Positions 7,373-13,852 of a stretch of DNA of 25,268 nt are shown here, piece by piece. The position numbers and the translations under genes were made by a program. The stretch spans positions 1 to 25,268 of the forward strand of contig DAOTXK010000296.1 in the NCBI GenBank assembly GCA_034435395.1. Direction: 5' to 3'. This DNA is from DAOTXK01 sp034435395. GTDB lineage: Bacteria > Chloroflexota > Anaerolineae > Aggregatilineales > Ch27. The number at the start of each line of letters is the position of its first letter. Position 1 is the first letter of the stretch. Below the pieces are notes generated by a model. It was not told the DNA's origin, made no database searches, and worked only from the letters and a program-made list of their open reading frames with translations.

Positions 7373-7696
7373 ATGGCGGGCGATATTCGGGACATGCTCG
7401 ACGCCGACCGCATCATTCACGAACCGGCGCGCCTGATCATCACGACCATCCTTTACACGGTGGAGTGCGCTGACTTCCTTTACCTGTTGCGCGAGACCGG
7501 CCTGACCAAAGGCAACCTGTCTTCTCACCTGAGCAAGCTGGAAAACGCCGGTTACGTGGCGATTCAAAAAACCTTTCAGGGTAAGACGCCGCGCACGATC
7601 TGTCGCCTGACGGATGATGGACGGGCGGCTTTTGAGGATTACCGCCAGCGGCTCAGGCGCGCCGCCGATAGCCTGCCAGGAGGAAGCGACACTTAA
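7373..7696 (+). CDS. Winged-helix transcriptional regulator (MarR/ArsR-like)
   Basis: This 107-residue protein is essentially one winged helix-turn-helix domain. The recognition region is around residues 43-60, where GLTKGNLSSHLSKLENAGYV matches the DNA-contacting helix of single-domain ArsR/MarR-like regulators. It is followed by a beta-wing with KTFQGKTPRTICRLTDDG and a C-terminal helix used for dimerisation. No metal-binding Cys pattern typical of ArsR sensors is seen, so the signal is unknown. ATG 7373 follows the membrane-protein stop by 2 nt, with GGAGG 10 nt upstream. Repression of its own operon through the inverted repeats at 6662-6683 is inferred. The final codons lie inside a 37-nt sequence that recurs downstream at 7736-7772. 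Confidence 0.88.
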   Translation: MAGDIRDMLDADRIIHEPARLIITTILYTVECADFLYLLRETGLTKGNLSSHLSKLENAGYVAIQKTFQGKTPRTICRLTDDGRAAFEDYRQRLRRAADSLPGGSDT

Positions 7697-7772
7697 AACT
7701 AGGCCCGATGCGAATGCGCCCCGGCAAACGTGTCTCGCCGATAGCCTGCCAGGAGGAAGTGACACTTAAAAC
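7663..7772 (+). repeat. Pair of 37-nt direct repeats across the regulator's 3' end
   Basis: Copy 1 is 7663-7699 and copy 2 is 7736-7772, with 36 of 37 positions identical; the only difference is C at 7687 versus T at 7760. The 36 nt between them are unrelated. Each copy contains CCAGGAGGAAG, a strong Shine-Dalgarno-like stretch. Copy 1 encodes the last 11 codons and stop of the regulator. The T in copy 2 creates a possible GTG start at 7759. Confidence 0.85.
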
Positions 7773-7893
7773 CCTTCTGCACGAGCGCGGCGTCGATCGG
7801 ATGATCGGCGTGGCCGCCATCTTGCTGGCGCTGGATGCCCTGCTGCTGGGGGCCAGGGCCCGTTTCCGCCGGGCGCGGTTGATCCTGGATTGA
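7708..7893 (+). CDS. Possible small single-helix membrane peptide
   Basis: The open frame is 61 codons from ATG 7708, or 44 codons if it begins at GTG 7759 inside the second repeat copy. The hydrophobic segment MIGVAAILLALDALLLGA would form one membrane helix, followed by a basic RARFRRAR tail, as in many small membrane proteins. Against it, the SD-like AGGAGG is only 2 nt from GTG 7759, and ATG 7708 has only a weak AGG. It follows the regulator by 11 nt and ends just before the rpoD terminator. I recognise no family, and it could be a chance frame. Confidence 0.3.
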   Translation: MRMRPGKRVSPIACQEEVTLKTLLHERGVDRMIGVAAILLALDALLLGARARFRRARLILD

Positions 7894-7904
7894 GGCCGCC
7901 GCAC

Positions 7905-7935
7905 AAAAAAACCGGGCAGGCCATCCCCTGCCCGG
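7905..7935 (-). terminator. Rho-independent terminator of rpoD
   Basis: On the minus strand CCGGGCAGG and CCTGCCCGG (7927-7935 and 7912-7920) form a 9-bp GC-rich stem with a 6-nt loop. Seven consecutive T residues (7905-7911 complement) follow. It begins 20 nt after the rpoD stop codon. Confidence 0.93.
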
Positions 7936-7955
7936 TGTCTGGACCATTTCGGGAG

Positions 7956-9125
7956 TTAAGATAGGAAGCTGCGCAGGCGTCGGCTGCGGCGGGGATGGCG
8001 CAGGCGGCGCAGGGCCTTACCTTCGATCTGGCGGATGCGCTCGCGCGTCAGGCCGAATTTCTGCCCCACCTCCTCCAGCGTGTAACATTCCCCGTTTTGC
8101 AGGCCAAAGCGCAGCCGCAGGATGCGCGCCTCGCGCGGGGTGAGCGTGCTCAGCACGGCTTCCACCTCTTCGCGCAGCAGGTTGGTGCTGACGCTTTGGG
8201 TGGGTGTGGGGGTCGAATCGTCTTCGATGAAAGTGCCCAGTTCGGAGTCTTCCTCTTCCCCGACGGGCCGCTCCAGGCTGAGGGGACGCCAGGACACCTT
8301 AAGCATCCACTGCACTTTGCGCGGCTCGATGCCCATTTCGGCGGCGATCTCTTCCGGGGTGGCCTTGCGCCCGTTTTCCTGTTCGAGCTGGCGGGCGGTC
8401 TTGTAGAGGCGGCGAATGCGGTCGCTCATGTGGACCGGGACGCGGATGGTGCGACCCTGGTCCGCAATGGCGCGGGTGATGGTCTGGCGGATCCACCAGG
8501 TGGCGTAGGTGCTGAAGCGGAAGCCGCGCGTATGGTCGAACTTCTCCACCGCCTTCATCAGGCCGAGGTTACCTTCCTGGATCAGATCGAGGAAGGGCAC
8601 GCCGCTGCCCATATATTTTTTGGCGATGGACACGACCAGGCGGGTGTTGGCCTTGATCAGGTGTTCACGGGCGGCTCGACCGTCTTCAACGATGGCTTCC
8701 AGTTCGGCCCGGCGCTGGGGGTTCTGGCCGTTGAGGCGGGCCAGGGCCATACTGGCCTTGATCCCGGCTTCCAGCCGCTTGGCCAGCTCGACCTCTTCTT
8801 CGGTGGTCAGCAGCGGGACACGTGACATTTCCTTGAGGTACAGCCCGACGGTGTCGTCCGAGGAAATGCCGGAGAGGTCAAAATCCTCGGCCTCCTCGTC
8901 TTCGTCCAGGTCGTCGTGGGGGTCGTCCTTGTCGTCGTAGACCTCCACCCCGGCGGCCTGTAACATCATGTATACTTCGTCAAGCTGGTCGATGGCGTCG
9001 TCGTCACTGTCGGCGATGGCTTCGAAGATATCTTCGCTGGTGAGGAACCCCTGGCGTTCAGCCTTCTCTAAAAGTTCGGTAACAGCATCCGATGATTCCC
9101 TGTCGTCTGCCTCATACTGTTTCAA
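7956..9125 (-). CDS. rpoD: Primary RNA polymerase sigma factor (sigma-70/SigA)
   Basis: This 389-residue sigma factor directs RNA polymerase to housekeeping promoters. Domains in order: a short region 1.1-like helix block (about residues 12-40), an acidic linker, region 1.2 (DDTVGLYLKEMSRVPLLTTE), region 2 with KANTRLVVSIAKKYMGSG, FLDLIQEGNLGLMKAVEKFD and the -10-binding FSTYATWWIRQTI, region 3, and region 4 ending in the -35-reading helix GLTRERIRQIEGKALRRLR. The large non-conserved insert of enteric RpoD is absent, as is usual outside Proteobacteria. The start must be TTG at 9125: GGGGAG lies 7 nt upstream, and the next in-frame Met falls inside region 1.1. It follows yceD by 30 nt and is probably in its transcript. 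The near-consensus promoters found nearby fit such a sigma factor. Confidence 0.96.
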   Translation of the reverse strand: MKQYEADDRESSDAVTELLEKAERQGFLTSEDIFEAIADSDDDAIDQLDEVYMMLQAAGVEVYDDKDDPHDDLDEDEEAEDFDLSGISSDDTVGLYLKEMSRVPLLTTEEEVELAKRLEAGIKASMALARLNGQNPQRRAELEAIVEDGRAAREHLIKANTRLVVSIAKKYMGSGVPFLDLIQEGNLGLMKAVEKFDHTRGFRFSTYATWWIRQTITRAIADQGRTIRVPVHMSDRIRRLYKTARQLEQENGRKATPEEIAAEMGIEPRKVQWMLKVSWRPLSLERPVGEEEDSELGTFIEDDSTPTPTQSVSTNLLREEVEAVLSTLTPREARILRLRFGLQNGECYTLEEVGQKFGLTRERIRQIEGKALRRLRHPRRSRRLRSFLS

Positions 9126-9155
9126 GACTCTCTCCCCTTACACCGCAAGAGCCTG

Positions 9156-9683
9156 TCAGTCCTGGTCCCGCAGTTGCATCAGGATGGCGAAACGCGGATC
9201 GATGTCGCTATGCTCACAGCCACAAGGGCCATCGTTGAGGTTATGGCCGCATTGAGAACATAATCCAGCACAATCGGGTTTACAGAGGGGGGCAAGTGGT
9301 GTGTTGATGATGATCTCCTCGCGGAGAAGTGGGGTCAGGTCCAGGATGGCATCGTCCCCCACGTGGAACTCCGACCCCGCATTGGGGGGATGGGTGTACA
9401 GCTCTTCCAGCTCCAGCGTGATGGGGAGTTGAAGGGGCGACAGACAGCGGCGGCATTCGCCTTCCAGCGCCGTGCTCAGTGTGCCCTGGACCAATATGCC
9501 TTCGGTGGTCCGGCTGAGGCGCAGGGTGCCCCGCAGATGGGCCAGTTGCAGGTCATCAGCCACGGCCAGTTCCGGGACCTCAAAGCCAACCTCGCGGCTG
9601 GTTCCCAGACTCTGACTTAACAGGAAGCCGACGTTCAGCCTGAGCACCCGATTGCTTACAAAGCCATTAGGAGGAGGGTTCAC
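9156..9683 (-). CDS. yceD: YceD/DUF177 family 23S rRNA accumulation protein
   Basis: This 175-residue cytosolic protein belongs to the family needed for normal 23S rRNA levels and large-subunit assembly. The N-terminal half carries LRLNVGFLLSQSLG and a beta-rich segment, GEVRR-type CRRCLSPLQLP (about residues 77-87), and the C-terminal half has the family signature EEIIINTPLAPLCKPDC, then CSQCGHNLNDGPCGC. These Cys residues probably bind zinc. GTG 9683 is the first start after an in-frame stop upstream; its Shine-Dalgarno is poor (GAAGG, 12 nt away), so a start a few codons later is possible. In most bacteria this gene is followed by rpmF (L32). Here it is followed directly by rpoD, with only 30 nt between them. 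Confidence 0.9.
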   Translation of the reverse strand: MNPPPNGFVSNRVLRLNVGFLLSQSLGTSREVGFEVPELAVADDLQLAHLRGTLRLSRTTEGILVQGTLSTALEGECRRCLSPLQLPITLELEELYTHPPNAGSEFHVGDDAILDLTPLLREEIIINTPLAPLCKPDCAGLCSQCGHNLNDGPCGCEHSDIDPRFAILMQLRDQD

Positions 9684-9711
9684 GATCTTGGGCCTTCGTA
9701 ACCACGTTGCT

Positions 9712-9784
9712 CACCAAAACTGCGCCCAGGGCGGGAACGAGCGTTGAGATAGGAATCCCTACTTCTCAAATCCTAGTTTTGGTG
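9712..9784 (-). ncRNA. Structured element in the yceD-rpoD mRNA leader (candidate cis-regulatory RNA)
   Basis: On the minus strand CACCAAAACT (9784-9775) and AGTTTTGGTG (9721-9712) form a perfect 10-bp closing stem. Inside is a hairpin of TTGAGA/TCTCAA and TAGG/CCTA (9769-9744) with a 2-nt bulge and the 4-nt loop GATT. A weaker hairpin CGCC-CTG-GGCG may fill the rest, giving a three-way junction. The element lies within the roughly 187-nt leader predicted from the promoter at 9877-9905 and ends 28 nt before GTG 9683. There is no U-tract, so it does not look like a plain terminator. I recognise no known RNA family. Confidence 0.5.
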
Positions 9785-9876
9785 CTTCTTAAAAGCAAAC
9801 CGGCTCAGTATTATGATTTGTTGTCGCAAAATTATGGGATATTTGTCAGGGTCACTGATGATTTTTTTCTTCTAAC

Positions 9877-9905
9877 ATTTTAACTAACTGACATTTATAT
9901 GTCAA
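9877..9905 (-). promoter_or_regulatory. Promoter of the yceD-rpoD operon
   Basis: On the minus strand a perfect -35 TTGACA (9900-9905) is followed after 17 bp by -10 TAAAAT (9877-9882), the same hexamers and spacing as the tRNA-tuf promoter. A palindrome TGACAT-TTAT-ATGTCA (9889-9904) overlaps the -35. A second GACA-AA-TGTC (9913-9922) sits just upstream, so regulator binding here is plausible. Confidence 0.8.
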
Positions 9906-9942
9906 GATTCGCGACAAATGTCATGTTTCTTCACTACTTTTC

Positions 9943-9959
9943 TCTAACGATATTCTAAC
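9943..9959 (+). promoter_or_regulatory. TCTAAC direct repeat with 11-bp period
   Basis: TCTAAC (9943-9948) is repeated exactly at 9954-9959, one helical turn apart. The layout matches sites of OmpR/PhoB-type response regulators, and the same TyTAAC word recurs at 10127 and 10138. It lies upstream of the -35 of the minus-strand yceD promoter and about 190 bp from the plus-strand one. Confidence 0.4.
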
Positions 9960-10117
9960 TATCATGGGCGATTTGTGCGAGCGCAGTCGGTAGTGCTTTG
10001 GTACCAGTGGTCTTAATGGGCTTTCTGCCCGGCGGGCGCGATTGATCAGCCGGACGGATGGCAGACCTGGCGGGCGCAAGCCCAGGGTATCAGGCGTTGA
10101 ATGTCTTAAAGAAGTAA

Positions 10118-10150
10118 TAAAACGTTTCTAACGCCGTTTTAACACCGTTC
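10118..10150 (+). promoter_or_regulatory. Three 11-bp direct repeats abutting the solute-binding protein promoter
   Basis: Successive 11-mers begin at 10118, 10129 and 10140. The last two share TAAC-R-CCGTT (9 of 10 bases), and the first is a degenerate copy starting TAA. The array ends 1 bp before the -35. Phased direct repeats next to a -35 are typical of activator sites for PhoB/PhoP-family response regulators. Which regulator binds is unknown. Confidence 0.5.
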
Positions 10151-10151
10151 G

Positions 10152-10181
10152 TTTACACTCGTAGTGGTGCTATGGTATACT
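10152..10181 (+). promoter_or_regulatory. Promoter of the solute-binding protein gene
   Basis: -35 TTTACA (10152-10157), 18-bp spacer and -10 TATACT (10176-10181) preceded by TGG, an extended -10. The start near 10188 gives a leader of about 110 nt before ATG 10298. Confidence 0.75.
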
Positions 10182-10297
10182 GCCATTAGCTTCGTCGCGG
10201 GAGTGGAAGGAGTGGGATGGCCTCTGATACCCCAAGATACCTGCACTCCATCTTAAAGTCCCCGGGAATATCCAATCTATGCGGAGGAGAAGATCGA

Positions 10298-11668
10298 ATG
10301 AGCAGTTATCGTGTTTTGGGTTTCCTGCTGGTGGCGGCGCTGCTGCTGAGCCTGGCACCGATGGTCGGCGCCCAGGGTGGCGAATTTGTGGCCACCTTCG
10401 ACCTGCCCACCGAGCCGACCACGGAAGGGCCGCTGGCCGGTGTTGATCCCAGTGGTGCGACCGTTGTGTACTGGCATCAGCATACGGACGAGCGCGAGCA
10501 GTCCCTCATGGAGATGGTGGATGACTTCAACACCAACAATCCCTGGGGGATCACGGTGGAAGCCAGCAACCAGGGCGGCTACAACGACATTTACCAGAAG
10601 ATGGTGGCCGGCATCGCCGCGGGCGAGCTGCCCAACCTGGTGGTGGCTTACCAGAACCAGGCGGCGACCTATGCGCTCGACGACGCGCTCGTGGACATGG
10701 ACATCTTTGTCAATGACCCGCAGTGGGGTTACAACGAGGCGGAACAGGCCGACTTCTTCCAGGGTTTCTTCCTGCAAGATAAAAACCCCACGTTTGGCAT
10801 ACGCACCGGCTTCCCGCCCAACCGGTCCATGGAAATGCTCTGGGTGAACCTGGACGGATTGGCGGAACTGGGCTTCGACGCCCCGCCGACCACCTGGACC
10901 GAGTTCGAGGAGATGGCCTGCGCCTGGACGGAGAGCGGCGAGGGCCGTATGGGATATTCCATCCGCACTGACGCCAGCTTCATCGCCGCGGCGACCTTCG
11001 CCCTGGGCGGCGACATCTTCGACCGTGAGAATGACGAGTACGTCTACAACGGCGAGGAGACGGTGTACGCCCTGACGTTCCTGCAGAACCTGCTGGCCAA
11101 GGGCTGCGCCAACCGCATCGCGGAGCGCTATGGGGACCAGAGCGATTTCGCCAATCAGGTGAATCTGTTTTATGTCGGCTCCAGCTCCGGCCTGCCGTTC
11201 GTGCGCTCGGCCATTCAAGAGAGCGAGGCCGGTGAGTTCGAGTGGACGCTGGCCCCGATCCCCTATGGCGACCTGGGGGCAACGGAGCCGACCCAGAACG
11301 TCTACGGCGCGTCGGTGTCCATCCCGGTGTCCACGCCGGAGCAGGAGCTGGCGGCCTGGCTGTTCGTCCGCTGGATGAGCGAGCCGGAGCAGCAGGCCCG
11401 CTGGGTGCGCGTCAGCGGCTACTTCCCGGTTCGGGCCAGCGCCGCCGCTGACCTGGAGGACTACCTGGCTGAGGACCCGCAATTTGCGGCGGCCTTCGCG
11501 CTGCTGGACAACACCAAAGCCGAGCCGCCGGTGGCCGGTTATGACGTGATTCGCGAACGGGCTGAGCAGATATTCTTCGACATCCTGGATGGCGCGGACG
11601 TGCAGGCCACCCTGGATGCCTTCACCGACGAGGCCAACGAGATCTACCAGACCCAGTTCCAGCCCTAA
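10298..11668 (+). CDS. ABC transporter family-1 extracellular solute-binding protein, UgpB-like
   Basis: This 456-residue exported protein captures a substrate for an ABC importer. ATG 10298 follows GGAGGAGAAG, and residues 1-26 form a Sec signal peptide ending at VGA; there is no lipobox Cys. The mature part has the two-lobe family-1 layout: VVYWHQHTDERE and FNTNNPWGITVEA near the N-terminus, YNDIYQKMVAGIAAGELPNL, a hinge region NLDGLAELGFDAPPTTWTEF, and the C-terminal AAWLFVRWMSEPEQQARW. These are typical of sugar and glycerol-3-phosphate (UgpB) binding proteins; the exact ligand cannot be read. No permease or ATPase gene is adjacent, and a terminator follows 26 nt after the stop, so it is an orphan binding protein. 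The phased repeats at its promoter suggest response-regulator control. Confidence 0.9.
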   Translation: MSSYRVLGFLLVAALLLSLAPMVGAQGGEFVATFDLPTEPTTEGPLAGVDPSGATVVYWHQHTDEREQSLMEMVDDFNTNNPWGITVEASNQGGYNDIYQKMVAGIAAGELPNLVVAYQNQAATYALDDALVDMDIFVNDPQWGYNEAEQADFFQGFFLQDKNPTFGIRTGFPPNRSMEMLWVNLDGLAELGFDAPPTTWTEFEEMACAWTESGEGRMGYSIRTDASFIAAATFALGGDIFDRENDEYVYNGEETVYALTFLQNLLAKGCANRIAERYGDQSDFANQVNLFYVGSSSGLPFVRSAIQESEAGEFEWTLAPIPYGDLGATEPTQNVYGASVSIPVSTPEQELAAWLFVRWMSEPEQQARWVRVSGYFPVRASAAADLEDYLAEDPQFAAAFALLDNTKAEPPVAGYDVIRERAEQIFFDILDGADVQATLDAFTDEANEIYQTQFQP

Positions 11669-11694
11669 AAATTGACCACCGGATGACAATTAAA

Positions 11695-11718
11695 AAGGGC
11701 GACCAGCCGGTCGCCCTT
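11695..11718. terminator. Bidirectional terminator between convergent genes
   Basis: AAGGGCGACC (11695-11704) and GGTCGCCCTT (11709-11718) form a perfect 10-bp stem with loop AGCC. On the plus strand ACTTTT follows; on the minus strand TTTAATT continues the A-T pairs of the stem base. It can serve both the solute-binding protein and the deoxynucleoside kinase gene. Confidence 0.88.
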
Positions 11719-11737
11719 ACTTTTGGGGGCGGAGTCG

Positions 11738-12400
11738 CTACAGCGCCGCCAGGTGGGCCTTGACGTCGGCCTGGACCCGTTCGAGGTCTTCCGGCCTGTG
11801 CACGAAGTCGAGGTCGTCGGCGGGCAGAATCAGGGACGGGCAGGCCTTCCAGCCGGCGATCCATTCCTCGTACAGGTCGTTGAGTTGGGCCAGATAGTCG
11901 ATGGAAATCTGCCGCTCGTAATGGCGGCCTCGCATGGCGATCCGTTCGACCAGCGTGCCGACCCGCGCCCGCAGGTAGATCAGCAGGTCAGGCGGCGGCA
12001 GAAAGGCGGAAACTCCCTCATACAGGGCGTGGTAGGTCTCATAGTCGCGGGCACTCATGTGCCCCTGCCGGTAGAGGTTCTGGGCGAAGACCTCGGCATC
12101 TTCGTATACCGTCCGATCCTGGAGCACGCTGCCGGGATGGTCGACCAGCTGGCGATGATGTTGCAGGCGGCGGCTGAGGAAAAATATCTGGGAGTGGAAG
12201 CTCCAGCGCTCCATGTCCTGATAAAAATCGGCCAGGTACGGGTTCTCCGCGTTAGCCTCATAAAACGGCTCCCAACCGAGCGTTTCCGCCAGCAAGCGGG
12301 TCAGGCTGCTCTTGCCCACGCCAATGTTCCCGGCCACGGCCACGAACCGCTTGATGGGTTCCCGCCGGACCGCCGGGGAGTGGAGGTTAATTTCTCGCAC
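11738..12400 (-). CDS. Deoxynucleoside kinase (dNK/dGK-dCK family)
   Basis: This cytosolic enzyme phosphorylates a deoxynucleoside with ATP in the nucleotide salvage pathway; dA, dG or dC specificity cannot be decided. GTG 12400 gives 220 residues, usual for the family, with AGGAGAGG 5 nt upstream. The open frame extends upstream to 12490 but overlaps the preceding gene and has no comparable site. Motifs in order: P-loop GNIGVGKSS (residues 24-32), QIFFLSRRLQHH, the signature DRTVYEDAEVFA carrying the catalytic and sugar-binding residues, and the Arg-rich lid LRARVGTLVERIAMRGRHYE. It follows the glycosyltransferase by 11 nt, so the two are co-transcribed, although no metabolic link is obvious. 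Confidence 0.92.
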   Translation of the reverse strand: MREINLHSPAVRREPIKRFVAVAGNIGVGKSSLTRLLAETLGWEPFYEANAENPYLADFYQDMERWSFHSQIFFLSRRLQHHRQLVDHPGSVLQDRTVYEDAEVFAQNLYRQGHMSARDYETYHALYEGVSAFLPPPDLLIYLRARVGTLVERIAMRGRHYERQISIDYLAQLNDLYEEWIAGWKACPSLILPADDLDFVHRPEDLERVQADVKAHLAAL

Positions 12401-12411
12401 GGCTGCCTCTC

Positions 12412-13608
12412 CTACCGCGACCCGCCGCCAAGACCGACGCCCGGCGCTGGCGCTTCCTGGTGCTGGCGGTCGGACTCCCCCAGGCCACAAAAAGCGGCGA
12501 TCTCATCGGCGATGTCGAAGGTGGCGTTGGGATAGGCGATCTTCCGGACGTTTTGCGCCAGCTGGCGCAGCGTGCCGTTGCCGGGCGATAACCATTCTTC
12601 CAGGATGGCGGCAATGCCCTCCGGCGTCGGCTCGTAAACGCCGGCGTGATGGTTCACCACATAGTCCACGTTAGGGCTTTCCTGGAAGGGAATCGCGCCG
12701 CTCAGGATCATCGGCAGCCCGCTGATGGCGGCCTCGGCGATGGTTCCCGGCCCGGCTTTGGTGATCAGCACGTCGGCGGCCCGCATCATGATCTCAATAT
12801 TGTTCACAAAACCATAGATATACGTCTGTTGGTTCCAGGATACCGCCTGCATCTCCTGGCGCAACGTTTCGTTTCGCCCGCAGATGATGGCCAGCTGCGC
12901 GTCCAGGGCGCGGGCGTTGATCGCCAGCGCGATCTCGTCCATGATACCCATGCCTTCGCCGCCGCCCAATAACAGGATAGCTGGCACGTCTGGCGCCCAG
13001 TTGACCTGACGGCGGGCGTCGCGCTGGCTACCCTGGTACAGCGCGAACTTGGGATGCGCCGGATGCCCGACCAGGCGCATTTTGCGGGCGGGCACGCCCA
13101 GCTTCAGCCCTCGTTTGAAAGCCGCCTCGCAGGGGACCAGGCAGCGATCCACGCCGGGGTGATACCAGGCAACGTGCGGCTTGGCCAGGTCGGTGATGAC
13201 GGTGATGATGGGGATGGAGAGTTTTAACTTGTGGCGCGCGGCGATGACAAAACGCGAGAACGCGCCGTGCAGGACCACGATGATATCGGGCTGGTAGTCG
13301 GTCACCAGCCGCCTGACCCGGTTTTCGGAGATCAGGAGGGGCAGGGTGGTGCGCGCCAGCGGCAGTTTCATCAACTGGTCAAAAATCCAGAAGTACCAGC
13401 CGTAGGTGGTGAGGCTGTGTTTGACCCATTTGGGATAAATCTCCGGGGCGTATTTCATCGGGGGTGGGGTGTATTCGCGGAACACATCCACATAAAATGT
13501 CTCAAACTGGTCAGGGTAGCGGATTTGCAGAGCGGCCTCGATGGCTCGCCCGGCGGCGCGGTGCCCGCCACCCGTATCCGACATCAGGAAGATGACTCGT
13601 TTGGTCAT
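12412..13608 (-). CDS. MGDG-synthase-type glycosyltransferase (glycolipid synthesis)
   Basis: This 398-residue GT-B enzyme belongs to the family of monogalactosyldiacylglycerol synthase and processive diacylglycerol glucosyltransferases (GT28-like), which put sugars on diacylglycerol at the inner face of the membrane. The N-terminal SDTGGGHRAAGRAIEAAL (about residues 10-27) is diagnostic, followed by the acceptor-domain pattern HGAFSRFVIAAR and VITDLAKPHVAWYHPGVD. The C-terminal nucleotide-sugar domain has LLLGGGEGMGIM, YIYGFVNNIEIMMRAADVLITKAGPGTIAEA and ILSGAIPFQE. ATG 13608 is chosen; GTG 13626 is an in-frame alternative. Sugar and acceptor specificity are unknown. It is first or second in an operon with the deoxynucleoside kinase and perhaps the small ORF upstream. 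Confidence 0.88.
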   Translation of the reverse strand: MTKRVIFLMSDTGGGHRAAGRAIEAALQIRYPDQFETFYVDVFREYTPPPMKYAPEIYPKWVKHSLTTYGWYFWIFDQLMKLPLARTTLPLLISENRVRRLVTDYQPDIIVVLHGAFSRFVIAARHKLKLSIPIITVITDLAKPHVAWYHPGVDRCLVPCEAAFKRGLKLGVPARKMRLVGHPAHPKFALYQGSQRDARRQVNWAPDVPAILLLGGGEGMGIMDEIALAINARALDAQLAIICGRNETLRQEMQAVSWNQQTYIYGFVNNIEIMMRAADVLITKAGPGTIAEAAISGLPMILSGAIPFQESPNVDYVVNHHAGVYEPTPEGIAAILEEWLSPGNGTLRQLAQNVRKIAYPNATFDIADEIAAFCGLGESDRQHQEAPAPGVGLGGGSR

Positions 13609-13642
13609 GCAATGTCGCTTTCTCACTGATTGTGTCCTGAAT

Positions 13643-13834
13643 TTACCATGAGATAGCCCCGGCCACTAGGCGCGTGACCGCCGCCGTGCCTGGCCGCCAT
13701 ACGCCGCCAATCCACTGGGGTCCCGGATATTGGGCCGCGTCCACCGTTCCCACCCGTAAGAACACGCCTGAATGGCGGAAGGTGTAGCGCCAGCGGATGA
13801 CCTGTGCTAGGCTGTCGCCCGGAACGTCGGGCAT
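13643..13834 (-). CDS. Possible small protein upstream of the glycosyltransferase
   Basis: The frame is 63 codons from ATG 13834 (an ATG at 13861 is also in frame but overlaps the divergent gene). It ends 34 nt before ATG 13608 in the same direction. The sequence, with SLAQVIRWRYTFRHSGVFLR and WIGGVWRPGTAAV, is balanced in composition, and the codons favour G or C at the third position as in neighbouring genes. That argues mildly for coding. There is no clear Shine-Dalgarno and I recognise no family. It could instead be a remnant of a longer gene. Confidence 0.4.
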   Translation of the reverse strand: MPDVPGDSLAQVIRWRYTFRHSGVFLRVGTVDAAQYPGPQWIGGVWRPGTAAVTRLVAGAISW

Positions 13835-13852
13835 TAGCGCGGGAAACGTCCG

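Larger units (their letters stand above)
9684..10297. other. 614-bp divergent regulatory region between yceD-rpoD and the solute-binding protein
   Basis: No convincing gene is present. It holds the structured yceD leader, the yceD-rpoD promoter with TGTCA-type palindromes, two sets of 11-bp-phased direct repeats, and the plus-strand promoter at 10152-10181. The stretch 9780-9960 is unusually AT-rich for this genome. The stretch 10027-10087 is GC-rich and contains hairpins GCCC-GGC-GGGC (10027-10037) and GGGC-GCAA-GCCC (10072-10083), the latter with a GNRA loop. The 9-mer GGCGGGCGC occurs twice there, 38 bp apart (10031 and 10069). A small RNA in this part cannot be excluded. Confidence 0.7.

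Noticed and set aside
7663..7772. Repeat-spacer-repeat pattern (37-nt repeats, 36-nt spacer) that resembles a minimal CRISPR array
   Set aside because: There are only two copies, the first is the coding end of a regulator gene, the repeat is not palindromic at its ends, and no cas gene is in the window.
9895..9960. Plus-strand promoter in the AT-rich part of the yceD/solute-binding protein region
   Set aside because: Hexamer candidates such as TTCTTC with TATTCT are poor, and there is no gene or clear RNA directly downstream.
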